64,000 nucleotides of DNA from Dasypus novemcinctus. Lineage: Eukaryota; Chordata; Mammalia; Cingulata; Dasypodidae. A model generated the notes under the pieces. That model did not search any database, was not told where the DNA came from, and saw nothing but the letters and a program-made list of their open reading frames with translations. The stretch spans positions 183,191,216 through 183,255,215 of the forward strand of contig NC_080673.1 in the NCBI RefSeq assembly GCF_030445035.2. The letters run 5' to 3'. The position numbers and the translations under genes are program-made. Shown one piece after another: positions 21,517-31,779 of this stretch. Each line of letters starts with the position of its first letter. Position 1 is the stretch's first letter.

Positions 21517-21952
21517 GTTTTTTTTTTAAAGATTTATTTATTTCTCTCCCCTTTCCCCCTTTCCCCCCTTTTCCCCCCCTTCCCCCAGTTGTCTGTTCTC
21601 TGTGTCTATTTGCTGCATGTTCTTCTTTGTCCGCTTCTGTTGTTGCCAGCAGCACGGGAATCTGTGTTTCTTTTTGTTGCGTCATCTTGTTGTGTCAGCT
21701 CTCCGTGTGTGCAGCGCCATTCCTGGGCAAGCTGCACTTTCTTTCATGCTGGGCAGCTCTCCTTATGGGGCGCACTCCTTGCACGTGGGGCTCCCCTACA
21801 TGGGGGACACCCCTGAGGGGCACAGCACTCCTTGCACACATCAGCACTGCGCATGGGCCAGCTCCACATGGGTCAAGGAGGCCCGGGGTTTGAATCATGG
21901 ACCTCCCATGTGATAGACGGACGCCCTAACCACTGGGCCAAGTCCACTTCCC
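21517..21952 (-). repeat. Long armadillo SINE, type B
   Basis: Reverse copy with head CACTGGGCCAAGTCCAC. Perfect 12-bp duplication GAAAATTATGTT (21505-21516 and 21953-21964) inside the LTR. Pyrimidine-rich CCCTTTCCCC tract precedes the body. Confidence 0.95.
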
Positions 21953-22122
21953 GAAAATTATGTTCTTAAGCCAACTCATTCTTGTGTGTGTGTGAACCTA
22001 CTGTATGTGGGACCTTTTGGTTAGATTCAGTCAAAAGATCTTTTGATTAGATCACTTTTGATTAGATCACTTCAGTTAAGGCCCTTGATTAGATTGTGGG
22101 AACCAAGGTGGGTCCTGACCCT

Positions 22123-22606
22123 TTTTTAACAATTAAAATGCTATTTTATTTACTTATTTCTCCCCACCCCCTAGTTTGCACTTGCTATATCTGTTCATCT
22201 TCCTTGTTTCTTTAGGAGACACCGAGAAATGGACTCAGAACCTCTGATACGGGAGGGAGGCACCTAATTGCTTGAGCCACCTCCATTTCCTGCTTTTGTT
22301 GTGTCTCTCATTGTGCTTTTCTTCTTATGTCTCTTGTTGTGTCATTTTGTTGCGTCAGTTTGCCGTACCCGCCCATCACATCAGCTCACTGTCTTGCTCA
22401 TCCTCTTTAGGAGGCACTGGGAATCTCTGCTCCCTGCTTTGTTGTGTCTCTCATTATATTTTTCTTCTTGTGTCCCTTGTTTTGTTAACTTGCTGTGCTT
22501 GCCCATCATGCCAGCTCGCTGTCTTCTTTAGGAGGCCCCAGGAACCACACCAGGCACCTCCCATGTGGCAGGCAGGAGCTCAATTGCTTGAGCTACATTC
22601 ACTTCC
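22123..22606 (-). repeat. Multi-headed armadillo SINE
   Basis: Three antisense GAGGCAC-type head segments (about 22212-22290, 22410-22440, 22530-22606) with TTGTGTCTCTCATT linkers; the middle head is internally deleted. It resembles the two-headed unit at 14521-14851 with one extra partial unit. TCCTGACC / TCCTAATCC flanks may be the target duplication. Confidence 0.8.
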
Positions 22607-22805
22607 CAATCCTAATCCTTTAACTGGAGTCCTTTATAAACTGAAGAGACACACAAAGAAAGGGAGCTGCAATTTTTACCGTGCCCTGTGAGAAAGGACT
22701 CCAGGATCACGTATAGCCTCAGAAAGACAGAGGAACCCCGAGAAGCTGAGAGAAAGCCTCATAGCCTCAGAACTCTAAGATTTTACCCTAATAAATTTCC
22801 TCATA

Positions 22806-22901
22806 GGGAGCCGATGTGGCTCAGTGGTCAAGCACTGACTTCCTACCTACAAGGTCCCAGGTTCAATCCCCAGCCCCAGTACCTAAAAAAAAAAAAAAAA
22901 A
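22806..22901 (+). repeat. Short armadillo SINE
   Basis: Head GGGAGCCGATGTGGCTCAG, B box GGTTCAATCCC, 17-bp A tail. ATTTCCTCAT / ATTTCCCATT flanks form a weak duplication inside the LTR. It belongs to the short subtype with CAGCCCCAGTACC before the tail. Confidence 0.88.
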
Positions 22902-23023
22902 TTTCCCATTATAAAAACCAACCCATTTTTGGAATTTTTGCATTGGCAGCCTTTAGCAAACTAACACAGTGGACAAGGCTGTATTTCTTCTGCATTATAA
23001 TGAAAACGTATTCATTAACTTTT

Positions 23024-23239
23024 TTTTCGTACCAGGATTGGGAAGTGAACCCTGGACCTCATATGTGCAAAGCTGGTGCTTAACCACTGAGCTACATCAG
23101 CTCCCCTGAGCTGGTTTTTTTGTTTGTTTGCTATTTGTGTTTTTTGTTTGTTTGTTTTCTTTGGAGGCACCGGGGAATGAGCCCAGGACCTCCCGGGTGG
23201 GAAGTGGGCACTCAATCGCTTGAGCCACATCTGCTCCCT
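23024..23239 (-). repeat. Two-headed armadillo SINE
   Basis: Two heads of different subtypes in one insertion: a short one at about 23030-23104 (ACTGAGCTACATCAGCTCCC) and another at about 23160-23239 (GAGCCACATCTGCTCCC). One perfect 11-bp duplication CATTAACTTTT (23013-23023 and 23240-23250) encloses both. Confidence 0.9.
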
Positions 23240-23523
23240 CATTAACTTTTCAAATGGGTGTAAATTCCTCTAAAATCCTGCTATTCTAGAATATAAAGCA
23301 TCAAATGTTTGTGAAGTGGGTAATTATCACCCTCCACGCTCAGCCAAAGCAAGCTAGTTATTCTTTCTAAATCAGAGCAGCGGTGCCAGCGCGCAGTCAA
23401 CACTTTGCTTTCTACGGGCCACAAATCACCTGCTCAATAATCCTTTCTGGATTTTTGCTGAGTATTTGGCAAAATTTTCTCCATGCCTATCTTTTTCCAC
23501 CATTGATAATAATATTAGCCAGC

Positions 23524-23940
23524 TTTTTTTTTTAAGATTTATTTATTTATTTATTTATCTCCCCTTCCCCCCCTCCCGGCTGTCTGTTCTCTGTGTCCAT
23601 TTGCTGCATCTTCTTTGTCCGCTTCTGTTGTTGTCAGTGGCATGGGAATCTGTGTTTCTTTTTGTTGCGTCATCTGGTTGTGTCAGCTCTCTGTGTGTGC
23701 GGCGCCATTCCTGAGCAGGCTACACTTTCTTTCGCGCTGGGCGGCTCTCCTTATGGGGCGCAATCCTGGCGCGTGGGGCTCCGCTACGCGGGGGACACCC
23801 CTGCGTGGCAGGGCACTCCTTGCGCGCATCAGCACTGCGCATGGGCCAGCTCCACACAGGTCAAGGAGGCCCAGGGCTTGAACCGCGGACCTCCCATGTG
23901 ATAGACGGACGCCCTAACCACTGGGCCAAGTCTGCCACCG
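23524..23940 (-). repeat. Long armadillo SINE, type B, CpG-rich
   Basis: Reverse copy, head CACTGGGCCAAGTCTGC. Duplication TTAGCCAGC at 23515-23523 and 23941-23949. CpGs largely kept (GGCGCGTGGGGCTCCGCTAC), suggesting recent insertion; it landed in a MIR-containing flank. Confidence 0.94.
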
Positions 23941-24165
23941 TTAGCCAGCCTTAGTAAGTAGTTAATACGTGCCCTGTGCTAAGGGTTTCATAGCTCTCAT
24001 CTCATTTAATTCCATAAGAATCCAAGGAGGGCTGCTCAATTCCTATTGTTCAACTGAGGAAACTGAAACTCAAGAGGAGAGGCAAGTTGTAAGAAGTTGC
24101 CACTGGTTTGGCTGGTCAGTGCTAGAGCAGGATCCGCCTGTCTGGCACTTTAGTCCTGTAAGTCT
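23941..24165 (-). repeat. MIR SINE (diverged)
   Basis: Antisense MIR: GTGCCCTGTGCTAAGGGTTT, CATCTCATTTAATTCC, CAACTGAGGAAACTGAAACT, then a worn 3' part to about 24165. Confidence 0.7.
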
Positions 24166-25006
24166 AAGTTCCTTCTTCCCTCCCTCTTTCTTTTATTTTT
24201 TATTTCCTACAACCTTTAAAAAAAAGAGACACATTCTTGTAACATTTTTACAACCAATTTCACAGAACATTAACATAAGAACAGTTTCTGAAACATTCAG
24301 TTACACTAATAGTATGATATAGTTCGGGTCAGTAATTTCCCACAATTTTTTTACCTACTGTAATTCCCTCCTTTTTTCCTCAAGACAGAACAACTAAGGC
24401 TCAGCACAAACAATCATTAGGTTATAAACACTCTTCTCTCTCTTTAGAGTTGCTATACAGTCACAGAACTTGTGATTTCATTATAGCTCCAATCTTTCTG
24501 ATGTCACATTGAATTCAGCACTTCATTAGGAAAAAGCAAAACTGAAAAAAGGAAGAGAACATATGATATACCTTTAACAATCTGTTTTCTGGTTCCTTTT
24601 AAATGCCCAGTCAAGCAGGACCACACACAGGTTTCACTCTTATTGTAGGGTGTGTGAAAATATTTAATGGTCTCATGCTCATGATGATGATTTCTGTTTT
24701 GGTTTATCTACACCAACACACAAGGCCCATTTACAAAGGCACACACTGTTCCTTCTTCAGTTAGGAAGAAATCTAAAGTTACTCTACTCAGAAAAACAAT
24801 GCTGCTAAAACTCCAGATGTTTTTATGGTGAGGATCTTTAAAGTCACAAAGGTTCCTGAAAAGTTTACAATGGATATGAAAAGTACCTAAACTGTGCTCC
24901 AATTATACGGATTAAATATTTTATTCCATTAAAGGTTAGTACTAGAAGCATAAATTCTCTTAGTCCTATCCCACTGGGTTTTTTTTCATGTGTCTGATTT
25001 GCTCTT

Positions 25007-25414
25007 TTTTTTTTTAAGATTTATTTTATTTATTTTTTTCCCCTTCCCTCCTCCAATTGTCTGCTCTCTTGTGTCCATTTGCTGTGTGTTCTTCTGTGTC
25101 CACTTGCATTCTCGGCAGCACCGGGAATCTATGTCTCTTTTTGTTGCATCATCTTGCTGTGTCAGCTCTCCATGTATGTGGTGCCACTCCTGGGCGGGCT
25201 GTTTCTTTGTGTGGGGTGGCTCTACTTGCAGGTACACTCCTTGCATGTGGGGCTCCCCTATGTGGGGGACACCCCTGGTGGCATGGCACTCCTTGTGCAT
25301 GGCAGCACTGCACATGGACCAGCTCACCACATGGGCCAGGAGGCCCTGAGTTTGAACCCTGGACCTCCTATATGGTAGGCGGATGCTCTATCAGTTGAGC
25401 CACATCCACTTCCT
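25007..25414 (-). repeat. Long armadillo SINE, type A
   Basis: Reverse copy ending CTATCAGTTGAGCCACATCC. Perfect 12-bp duplication TGATTTGCTCTT (24995-25006 and 25415-25426). Many former CpGs read as TG/CA, so it looks older than most type B copies here. Confidence 0.95.
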
Positions 25415-25817
25415 TGATTTGCTCTTGACAAAAGTCTGGGTGCCAAGATGCAGGAAACATTCCTTAGAGAATAGTTATCTGTTTAATCCCAAGGGACAAT
25501 CTTTTATATCAATTCAGCCTCTGATAAAGAATGTTCATGCTGTAACTGCAGGTACCATAGTAGGCTAGGTTAGTATCGATACCCTCCCAAATAGGAGTCC
25601 CTAAAGGGTGACATATGTAGGCATATCTGTTTATAAGTTGGGAGACAAATCCATATTCCTACCACTTTTCTCAGCAGTTCCCTTTGTCCAGTTGTTCAAA
25701 TTAACCCAACTCCCTAGCAATAAATATTAGAGCAGAGTGTGTTCTGAAAGGTTTTCTCACAGGTGGTCAACTTTCCACAATGGCTCTTCTGAAGGCTGCG
25801 TAACTAAAAAGGTGATG

Positions 25818-26205
25818 CAGGGAAGCGGAAGTGGCTCAAGTGATAGAGCTTCTGCCTACCATATGGTAGGACTTGGGTTTGATCCCTGGCCTCCTGGTGA
25901 AAAAAAAAGAAGAGAAAGCAGGCCTGCATGGCGAGCCAGCGCCCACGCAAGTGAGTCACACAGCAAGATGAAAACGCATCAAAAGAGAGACAAGGCGAGA
26001 GTCAAGATGAAGAGTAGCAGAAACCAGGAACAGAGGTGGCACAATCAACAGGGAATCCCTCTCCACATCAGGGGTCTCCAGGATCAAATCCCGGTGAATC
26101 CCAGGGGACAAAAAATGAGAAAAGAAGACAACACAGGCAGCAAAAACAGCAGGGTGGGAGGAGGGGAAGAGGGAAAAATAAATAAATAAATAAATCTTTT
26201 TTTAG
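25818..26205 (+). repeat. Two-headed, medium-length armadillo SINE
   Basis: First head GGGAAGCGGAAGTGGCTCAAG with B box GGTTTGATCCC, then a second, degraded head around 26030-26100 (ACAGAGGTGGCACAATCAAC ... GGATCAAATCCC), ending AAATAAATAAATAAATAAAT. Flanked by AAAAGGTGAT on both sides (about 25807-25816 and 26206-26215). Confidence 0.85.
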
Positions 26206-26582
26206 AAAAGGTGATTCATACTTGCTCCTTCCCAGTAGTAACTGGAAAGCTAGTTAAGTAAGAGTTCATTCCGTAAATTGGGGGAAGAACTGGGTGTGGA
26301 GAATAGTCAGTTTATCTTTTGTAATATGGTCCCTTCTGAGTAATTGTCCTCTGAAGGTCTCATTTTTCTCACAGTATTTGTCATAGGGGATGCCCACAAT
26401 GTACTTTTTCTATAGATGGGTTAGGATCCCTTTGGGTATAAATATTCAATACTTGGTAAGTTGGCTTGTCGGGGGATGGACAGTTTGGTTGCAAAGGCAT
26501 TAGTTTCTCCACTGGGGCTGTGTAATGACTAACTTTGTACTCTTTTCTCAGTTAGTTCCAAAAGAGAGTAAATGGTGGACCT

Positions 26583-27434
26583 TTATAGTGATGCACTCAG
26601 GAGTTTATTGACTGCCTTTTGGAAGTCAGAGTAGGAGTAAGTAGTGTTGATGGGTTCAGTGCGAGTTGTTTCCTTAACTGTCTTAGTTAGCCAGCCACAG
26701 CAACAACCAGAAACACAAGAATTAGGCATATGTTTTAGGTATTCAGGTATGGGGGTGGCTCTACTTAAAGTTCGGCCTAACTGTCTGGTGGCAAATTGTA
26801 GTGCTCCATTTAGAGAGGCATGATCTCTAGAGAGCCGGCTAGGGCTTGTAAGTGGCTTTTCAAAAGGTGGGACTCCACAAGAGGCGAAAGGGGGCCATTC
26901 TGGAATTGGCTCCAGTTTGGGTACACAATGGGAGCAATGGGAGAGTCTTAGTCCGATCTCTCGAAGTATATGGACCGGTGTGCTTGGATCCAAGAGTTTA
27001 GCATGATATAACCAGGAATTAGGATTTAAAGGTTTCCAAGTTGTAGAATATTTCAAAAGGCACTTAACCTGCCAAGCAAGACTCTCAAGAGGTGTTGGGT
27101 TGGGCACCACAGGATCCTCTTCTTCAGAGGAATCCCACTCTTCCCCAGAACGCTCATTTAGGTAGTTAGCATGTTCCTCTTCCTCACTTGCCGTTTCTGA
27201 TAGGGGATCAGGAGAGGGATTTCTGGGGCCCATTAAAATAGAATAGAATAAGGAGCCAGAAAAAGGTAAACAATCTAAGCCAGCAAAACACTGGCCAATG
27301 CTGGCAAATAGAAACAAGGGACTGAAAATCCCTTCAAAGAGATTAATCTGTCTCTCAGTCCATTCCATACACACAGTACACCTCTGGTCTACAACACTGT
27401 GCAGTTCTTCAAGAATATGCTGTATCTTCTTCAT
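26583..27434 (-). CDS. Unidentified 283-residue open reading frame
   Basis: I do not recognise this protein. It is the longest open frame in the window and lies in sequence free of known repeats. Seen in it: a hydrophobic stretch at residues 36-67 that could be a membrane segment; an acidic cluster at 79-107 (SEEEEH, SSEEEDP); a proline-rich turn; Trp/Leu-rich segment about 119-150; a cysteine cluster CVSGCCCG at 240-247; and a basic-amphipathic C-terminus. A second in-frame Met (residue 68, followed by Gly-Pro-Arg) could be the real start, as MG starts occur in myristoylated proteins. A splice-donor-like CTG|GTAAGT lies 60 bases upstream (27494-27499, minus). It could be a retroviral or other parasite-derived gene, a host retrocopy, a lineage-specific exon or chance; by length alone in ~41% GC DNA chance is unlikely but possible. 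Confidence 0.35.
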   Translation of the reverse strand: MKKIQHILEELHSVVDQRCTVCMEWTERQINLFEGIFSPLFLFASIGQCFAGLDCLPFSGSLFYSILMGPRNPSPDPLSETASEEEEHANYLNERSGEEWDSSEEEDPVVPNPTPLESLAWQVKCLLKYSTTWKPLNPNSWLYHAKLLDPSTPVHILREIGLRLSHCSHCVPKLEPIPEWPPFASCGVPPFEKPLTSPSRLSRDHASLNGALQFATRQLGRTLSRATPIPEYLKHMPNSCVSGCCCGWLTKTVKETTRTEPINTTYSYSDFQKAVNKLLSASL

Positions 27435-28540
27435 TTACAAAGAGGACATCTCAGTTCTCAGGGCCAGTTCAGTGTGTAGAAGCGTTAGTCACTTACCAGT
27501 GGTGCAAATCTTGGCTATGCAAGAAGGGCCCCCGTCTGGGCAAAGCTGATTTTCTTAGTGTGATGTCAACTGGCAGTGATGTTGTGAAGAGGCACTAGTG
27601 CACTCTGTTTTGTTGACAGTGGTATTATGTCTAATTGGGAATGCAAAGCAGCTTGGTGGCCCACTTCATCTGCTGCTCGTGCGACAACTTTTGTACAGGG
27701 GATGGCAGGATGCGTGGTCAAGGGCATCTGGCGTGCAAAGTGCCGTTTTCCACCGGTGGTTCGAGAGCTCTTGGAAGCTGGTGACTCAGGTGTTGGACTA
27801 TCTGGAAAGGTAGCCTTCACCTGTGAATGACGAGACTCAAGTCCAGCCCAAGGCCTGAGCAGGCCTTGTGCAGCCAACCTTACGTCCCGCCAGTCGCAGG
27901 ACCACTGGGCTTGCCCTCCCTGCCCACCCCACTTCCGCCCAAGCGCCTTTCTTAAAGGGATGCTTCTTTAACCCTGAAGACTTTGAGAGTTAGTGCTTCC
28001 TCTTCACGTGGATGAATATCTTGCTATTCAGCAGAGCACTGTAGCAGGACTTCATCTGTTCACTGATAAGTCAGGGTTTACCACGAAGGTATCTGAAGTT
28101 TCTCAGATTCTGCCTGAGTTCTGATCTGAGCTTGAACTTCTAATGCAGCATGCCTCTTAACTTGACCAGTTTTGAAAATGCCCGGGTTGATTTAGCATCC
28201 TCTTACAGTGCCGTGTCCGCAGTTCTGAGACATGAGTTCACCACGTTTGCAGCAAAGACTTTGAGACATTTGTAGAAACTTCGCCATTTCACATGACACA
28301 AACGAAGCATAAATCTGGTTCATGGACCCCCTGTTAGGAGGGCGTGAGCCCATCCGACCATCGCTTCTTGCTCCACACACATTTTACTGAGTGCTCTGTG
28401 CATTTCCATCTACTCCCAGCTCTCTTCTTCCTCTGAGACAGGCAAATGGTGTTAAGAGGATGACAGCTTCAGTTAAACGGGCCCCCTTGCTGGTAGAATG
28501 GATTTCTATTGTCTTCCAGCTTTAACGTTTGCTTAAGCTA
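27435..28540. other. Unassigned stretch upstream of the ORF
   Basis: Single-copy looking sequence with several CpGs between 27660 and 27960. Opposed 103- and 71-codon ORFs overlap at 27566-27877. No domain, repeat or CpG-island-strength promoter recognised. Confidence 0.35.
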
Positions 28541-28551
28541 GAACTATTAAC

Positions 28552-28977
28552 TTTTTTTAATAATGTCTTTTTTTTTTAAGATTTGTTTTATTTATTTCTC
28601 TCTCCTTCCCCCCATTGTCCGCTTTCTGTGTCCATTCTCTGTGTGTTCTTCTGCATTCACTTGCACTATCTGGCAGCACTGGGAATCTGTGTCTCTTTTT
28701 TGTTGCGCCATTTTGTTGCGTCAGCTCTCCTTGTATGCAGCACCACTCCTGGGCGAGCTGTGCTCCTTTCACACGGGGCGGCTCTCCTTGCAGGGCGCAC
28801 ACCTTGTGTGTGGGGCACCCCTAAGTGGGACACCCCTCCTAGGCACGGCACTCCTTGCATGTGGCAGCACTGCATGTGGGCCAGCTTACCACACGGGTCA
28901 AGAGGTCATGGGGATGGAACCCTGGACCCTCAATATGGTAGACAGACACTCTATCAGTTGAGCCACATCTGCTTCCT
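28552..28977 (-). repeat. Long armadillo SINE, type A, first of a serial pair
   Basis: Reverse type A copy (CTATCAGTTGAGCCACATC). Duplication GAACTATTAAC at 28541-28551 and 28978-28988. Its right-hand duplication later served as target for the next SINE, so this is the older of the two. Confidence 0.95.
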
Positions 28978-28988
28978 GAACTATTAAC

Positions 28989-29420
28989 ATTTTTTTTTAA
29001 GATTTTTTTTAAAGATTTATTTATTTTTACTTTATTTCTCCCCTCCCCTCACCCCAGTTGTTTGTTCTCTGTGTCTATTTGCTGCGTGTTCTTCTTTGTC
29101 CGCTTCTGTTGTTGTCAGCAGCACGGGAATCTGTGTTTCTTTTTGTTGCGTCATCTTGTTGTGTCAGCTCTCCGTGTGGGCAGCACCATTCCTGGGCAGG
29201 CTGCACTTTCTTTTGCGCTGGGCAGCTCTCCTTACGGGGCACACTCCTCGCACATGGGGCTCCCCTACGCGGGGGACACTCCTGTGTGGCACAGCACTCC
29301 TTGCGCGCATCAGCACTGTGCATGGGCCAGCTCCACATGGGTCAAGGAGGCCTGGGGTTTGAACCGTGGACCTCCTGTGTGGTAGGTGGATGCCCTAACC
29401 ACTGGGCCAAGTCCGCTTCC
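28989..29420 (-). repeat. Long armadillo SINE, type B, second of a serial pair
   Basis: Reverse type B copy (CACTGGGCCAAGTCCGC). Its 14-bp duplication CCTGAACTATTAAC (28975-28988 and 29421-29434) includes the last CCT of the type A neighbour, proving that it inserted after that SINE. Confidence 0.95.
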
Positions 29421-29434
29421 CCTGAACTATTAAC

Positions 29435-30110
29435 TTTTAAAACAAGTATTGTTTGCTTGCAAGCACAAACTTTGCTTGATTTCACAATGGATCTATCGTT
29501 TCTTGATTTTAAAAAGTATTTCTTTTTTATTAATATGTGCACATGGCTAAATTATGTGTAAGACAGACAGTGAAGTCTCCCTCCCATGCCTGTCCCCATT
29601 CACCCACTACCCAGCTTCCGCCTACCCCACCCCTAGGGAAAAAACAGGCAGCAGTTTCACGTTTCCTTCCACAATTTCTCTTTCTCTCTCTCTCTGTCTC
29701 TCCCTCACACTTTTGCTCTCCTTCTCAGTATAAATATATTTATAAATACATATGTATAGACATACATACACAAGCCAATATGAATATATATTCTTATTTT
29801 TCCCATTTTCCAAAAGGTACTTCTCTGCCCCTTTTTTCACTTATCAATATATTTAGAAATCTTTTCATATTATAATATAATGTGTCCTCATTCTTTATTT
29901 CAACCAGGCTAGATTAAATTGTCTGAATGAGCCATCATTTATTTAACCAGACCCTAAAGGACAGGCATTTTTGTTGTGTTTATCTCCATTAGAGAGAATA
30001 GCCCTTTATCTATGGTTATTTGCTAGTGATGTTAATGATTTCTTTAAAATTAGAAATGATTTTCCCATATTTTCATCTAACGTTTTCATGATCTTATTTT
30101 GTACAATAAA
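29435..30110. other. Gene-less stretch with CT-rich and AT-rich tracts
   Basis: CT-rich microsatellite at about 29678-29706 (CTCTCTCTCTCTGTCTC) and ATA-rich sequence at 29730-29800. An ORF of 112 codons crosses these tracts and is low-complexity. No gene or named repeat. Confidence 0.45.
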
Positions 30111-30117
30111 ATCTTAG

Positions 30118-30311
30118 GGGAGCAGATGTAGCTCAAGGTTGAGCACTTGCTTCCCATAGAGAGGGTCATGGGTTCCATCCCTCGATACCGCTTTAAAACA
30201 AAACAAAAAAACACCCAACCCTCATTGGGAAACAGGTGTAGCTCAGTGGTTGAGCACCTGCTTCCCATGTACAAGGTCCTGGGTTCATTCCCTGGCACCA
30301 TAAAAAAAAAA
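30118..30311 (+). repeat. Two-headed short armadillo SINE
   Basis: Two short-type heads in tandem (30118-30200 and 30227-30311): AGCAGATGTAGCTCAAGG and AACAGGTGTAGCTCAGTGG, each followed by a B box (GGTTCCATCCC, GGTTCATTCCC) and A-rich tail. AATCTTAG / AAGTCTTAG outside suggests a single insertion event. Confidence 0.85.
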
Positions 30312-30347
30312 GTCTTAGAGCTCTTTAGAATTTATCTTGGTATATGG

Positions 30348-30538
30348 CAGAGGTTCTTAACAAGGGGTCCATGAGCTTGAATTGAAATTTTTTTAAAAAA
30401 TTCTTGTGGGGATGTGTTGGTGCGGGTGTGATATATTTTTAAAATAATATACAGTATAGTGTGGACTTAGTGAGGGGTCCGTGGTTTCCACCTGACTGGC
30501 AAAGGGGTCTATAGAACAAAAAAGGCTCAGAACCCCTG
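30348..30538. repeat. Short hAT-like DNA transposon with inverted ends
   Basis: Starts CAGAGGTTCTTAAC and ends CTCAGAACCCCTG, imperfect inverted repeats of about 13-14 bp; the inner parts also pair (GGGGTCCATGAGC against GGGGTCTATAGAAC). 191 bp without coding capacity. The expected 8-bp duplication is not clear (GTATATGG / CCTATGGT), so the superfamily is inferred from the end sequence. Confidence 0.55.
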
Positions 30539-30990
30539 CCTATGGTCTTCTGGCGAGCATTCTCTGCCTGTTAGTAGATTTTGCTCCTTTTTTCCATCTG
30601 TGTCTTATGTTACTTTTCTATCACTTCTATGCAGGGTCCTTTGTTTTCGATACTATTATTTAATGGGCCGGATTTTTGTGGACCAGCCTTTGGGGAATGG
30701 CAAGAAGGAATCAGAAGAACTTTCCAGATTCAAAAGCCAAAGTTCCTCCCTTTCTCTGCTGCCACATAGGACCAACATCTTCCTGGAAAAAAAAAATGAC
30801 TCCTCCTTTTATTTCTTTCAGTAACCCTGTCGCCACTGCTTCTCTGGCTATGGTTAGGCTAGGAGAGCTTCTCTCCCCAGCCCACTTGTCCCAGCTCCCT
30901 CACAGGTGGTTTGGAAAAAAGGGCCATGGCTTTTGCACGTCATGGGGAGCCCCTGACCTTCAGGAAGTGTGTTTTTGCTTGCACTTTCTT

Positions 30991-31407
30991 TTTTTTTTTT
31001 AAAGATTTATTTTATTTCTTTCTCTCCCCTTCCCCACCATTGTCTGCTCTCTGTGTCCATTCACTATGTGTTCTTCTGTGTCCACTTGCATTCTTGTCAG
31101 GCGGCACCGGGAATCTGAGTCTCTTTTTGTTGCGTCATCTTGCTGTGTCAGCTCTCTCTGTGTGCGGCACCATTCCTGGGTGGGCTGCACTTTTTTCATG
31201 CTGGGAGGCTCTCCTTGCGGGGCGCACTCCTTGCATGTGGGGCACCCCTATGCAGAGGACACCCCTGCGTGGCAGGGCACCCCTTGCGTGTGGCAGCACT
31301 GCGCATGGGCCAGCTCACCACACGGGTCAGGAGGCCCTGGGTTTGAACCCTGGACCCTCCATATGGTAGGCAGACGCTCTACCAGTTGAGTCACATCTGC
31401 TTCCCTG
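30991..31407 (-). repeat. Long armadillo SINE, type A
   Basis: Reverse copy, head CTACCAGTTGAGTCACATC. Duplication GCACTTTCTT (30981-30990 and 31408-31417). It retains several CpGs (GGGGCGCACTCC). Confidence 0.94.
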
Positions 31408-31417
31408 GCACTTTCTT

Positions 31418-31779
31418 CCTGGCAACTCCTGATCTCAGCTGCGTGGGCAGCCCTTACAGGGATTGCAGAGCTTGTAGATTTTTTCTGTCTCTTAGTGTCT
31501 CTGAAAACTGTAAACTGTGGGGGAGACTAGAGTTGAGGAGAGGTGTGTTTATCAGCCTGGTTGCTTTTGTGTAATTTCCAAGAGGAGAAGGGGAAGGGTC
31601 CCTTCCACCTTCCACAGCCATGATCAGACCTCAAGTCTTCCGAATTATTTTTCCTTTTTCAGTCATCAAAGTGGGCTTTTCACTTCACAGTCCCAAAATC
31701 TGGACAGTCCTGTACTGCCGGAACCTGAGATATGAGCTCCTTGTAACAGATGAAGAGGAAGAGTCAGGGAATGAAAATA
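31418..31779. other. Gene-less stretch, nothing recognised
   Basis: Short ORFs of 62-94 codons overlap in different frames; none shows a domain. No repeat recognised before the MIR. Confidence 0.4.

Larger units (their letters stand above)
21477..22968 (+). mobile_element. LTR, family 1, broken by three SINE insertions
   Basis: LTR pieces at about 21477-21516, 21953-22122, 22607-22805 and 22902-22968, collinear with the intact copy at 57225-57677: CCCAGAAAATTATGTTCTTA, GGGACCTTTTGGTTAGATTC, ACTGGAGTCCTTTATAA, CCTAATAAATTTCC, and end CAAACTAACACA. No clear 5-bp duplication could be matched, so the ends are approximate. Confidence 0.75.
24166..26582 (-). other. Unassigned region downstream of the 283-codon ORF
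   Basis: Apart from SINEs at 25007-25414 and 25818-26205 no repeat is recognised. On the minus strand the sequence looks like a long 3' UTR: AT-rich, many stops, and at the far end AATAAAAAATAAAAG (complement near 24188-24205), a possible polyadenylation signal. Between 26222 and 26560 the minus strand contains a 45-codon open stretch in another frame just after the ORF stop, so a frameshifted extension is possible. Nothing here proves transcription. Confidence 0.3.

Noticed and set aside
21486-21893. Repeated ~90-170 codon ORFs with a similar protein (MSICC..., ...GAIPGQAALSF...) at many loci
   Set aside because: They are the antisense or sense translation of the long SINE and recur at every long copy; not genes.
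27566-27877. 103-codon minus-strand ORF upstream of the 283-codon ORF, considered as a dUTPase-like or upstream exon
   Set aside because: No conserved dUTPase motif could be identified and a plus-strand ORF overlaps; evidence too weak.
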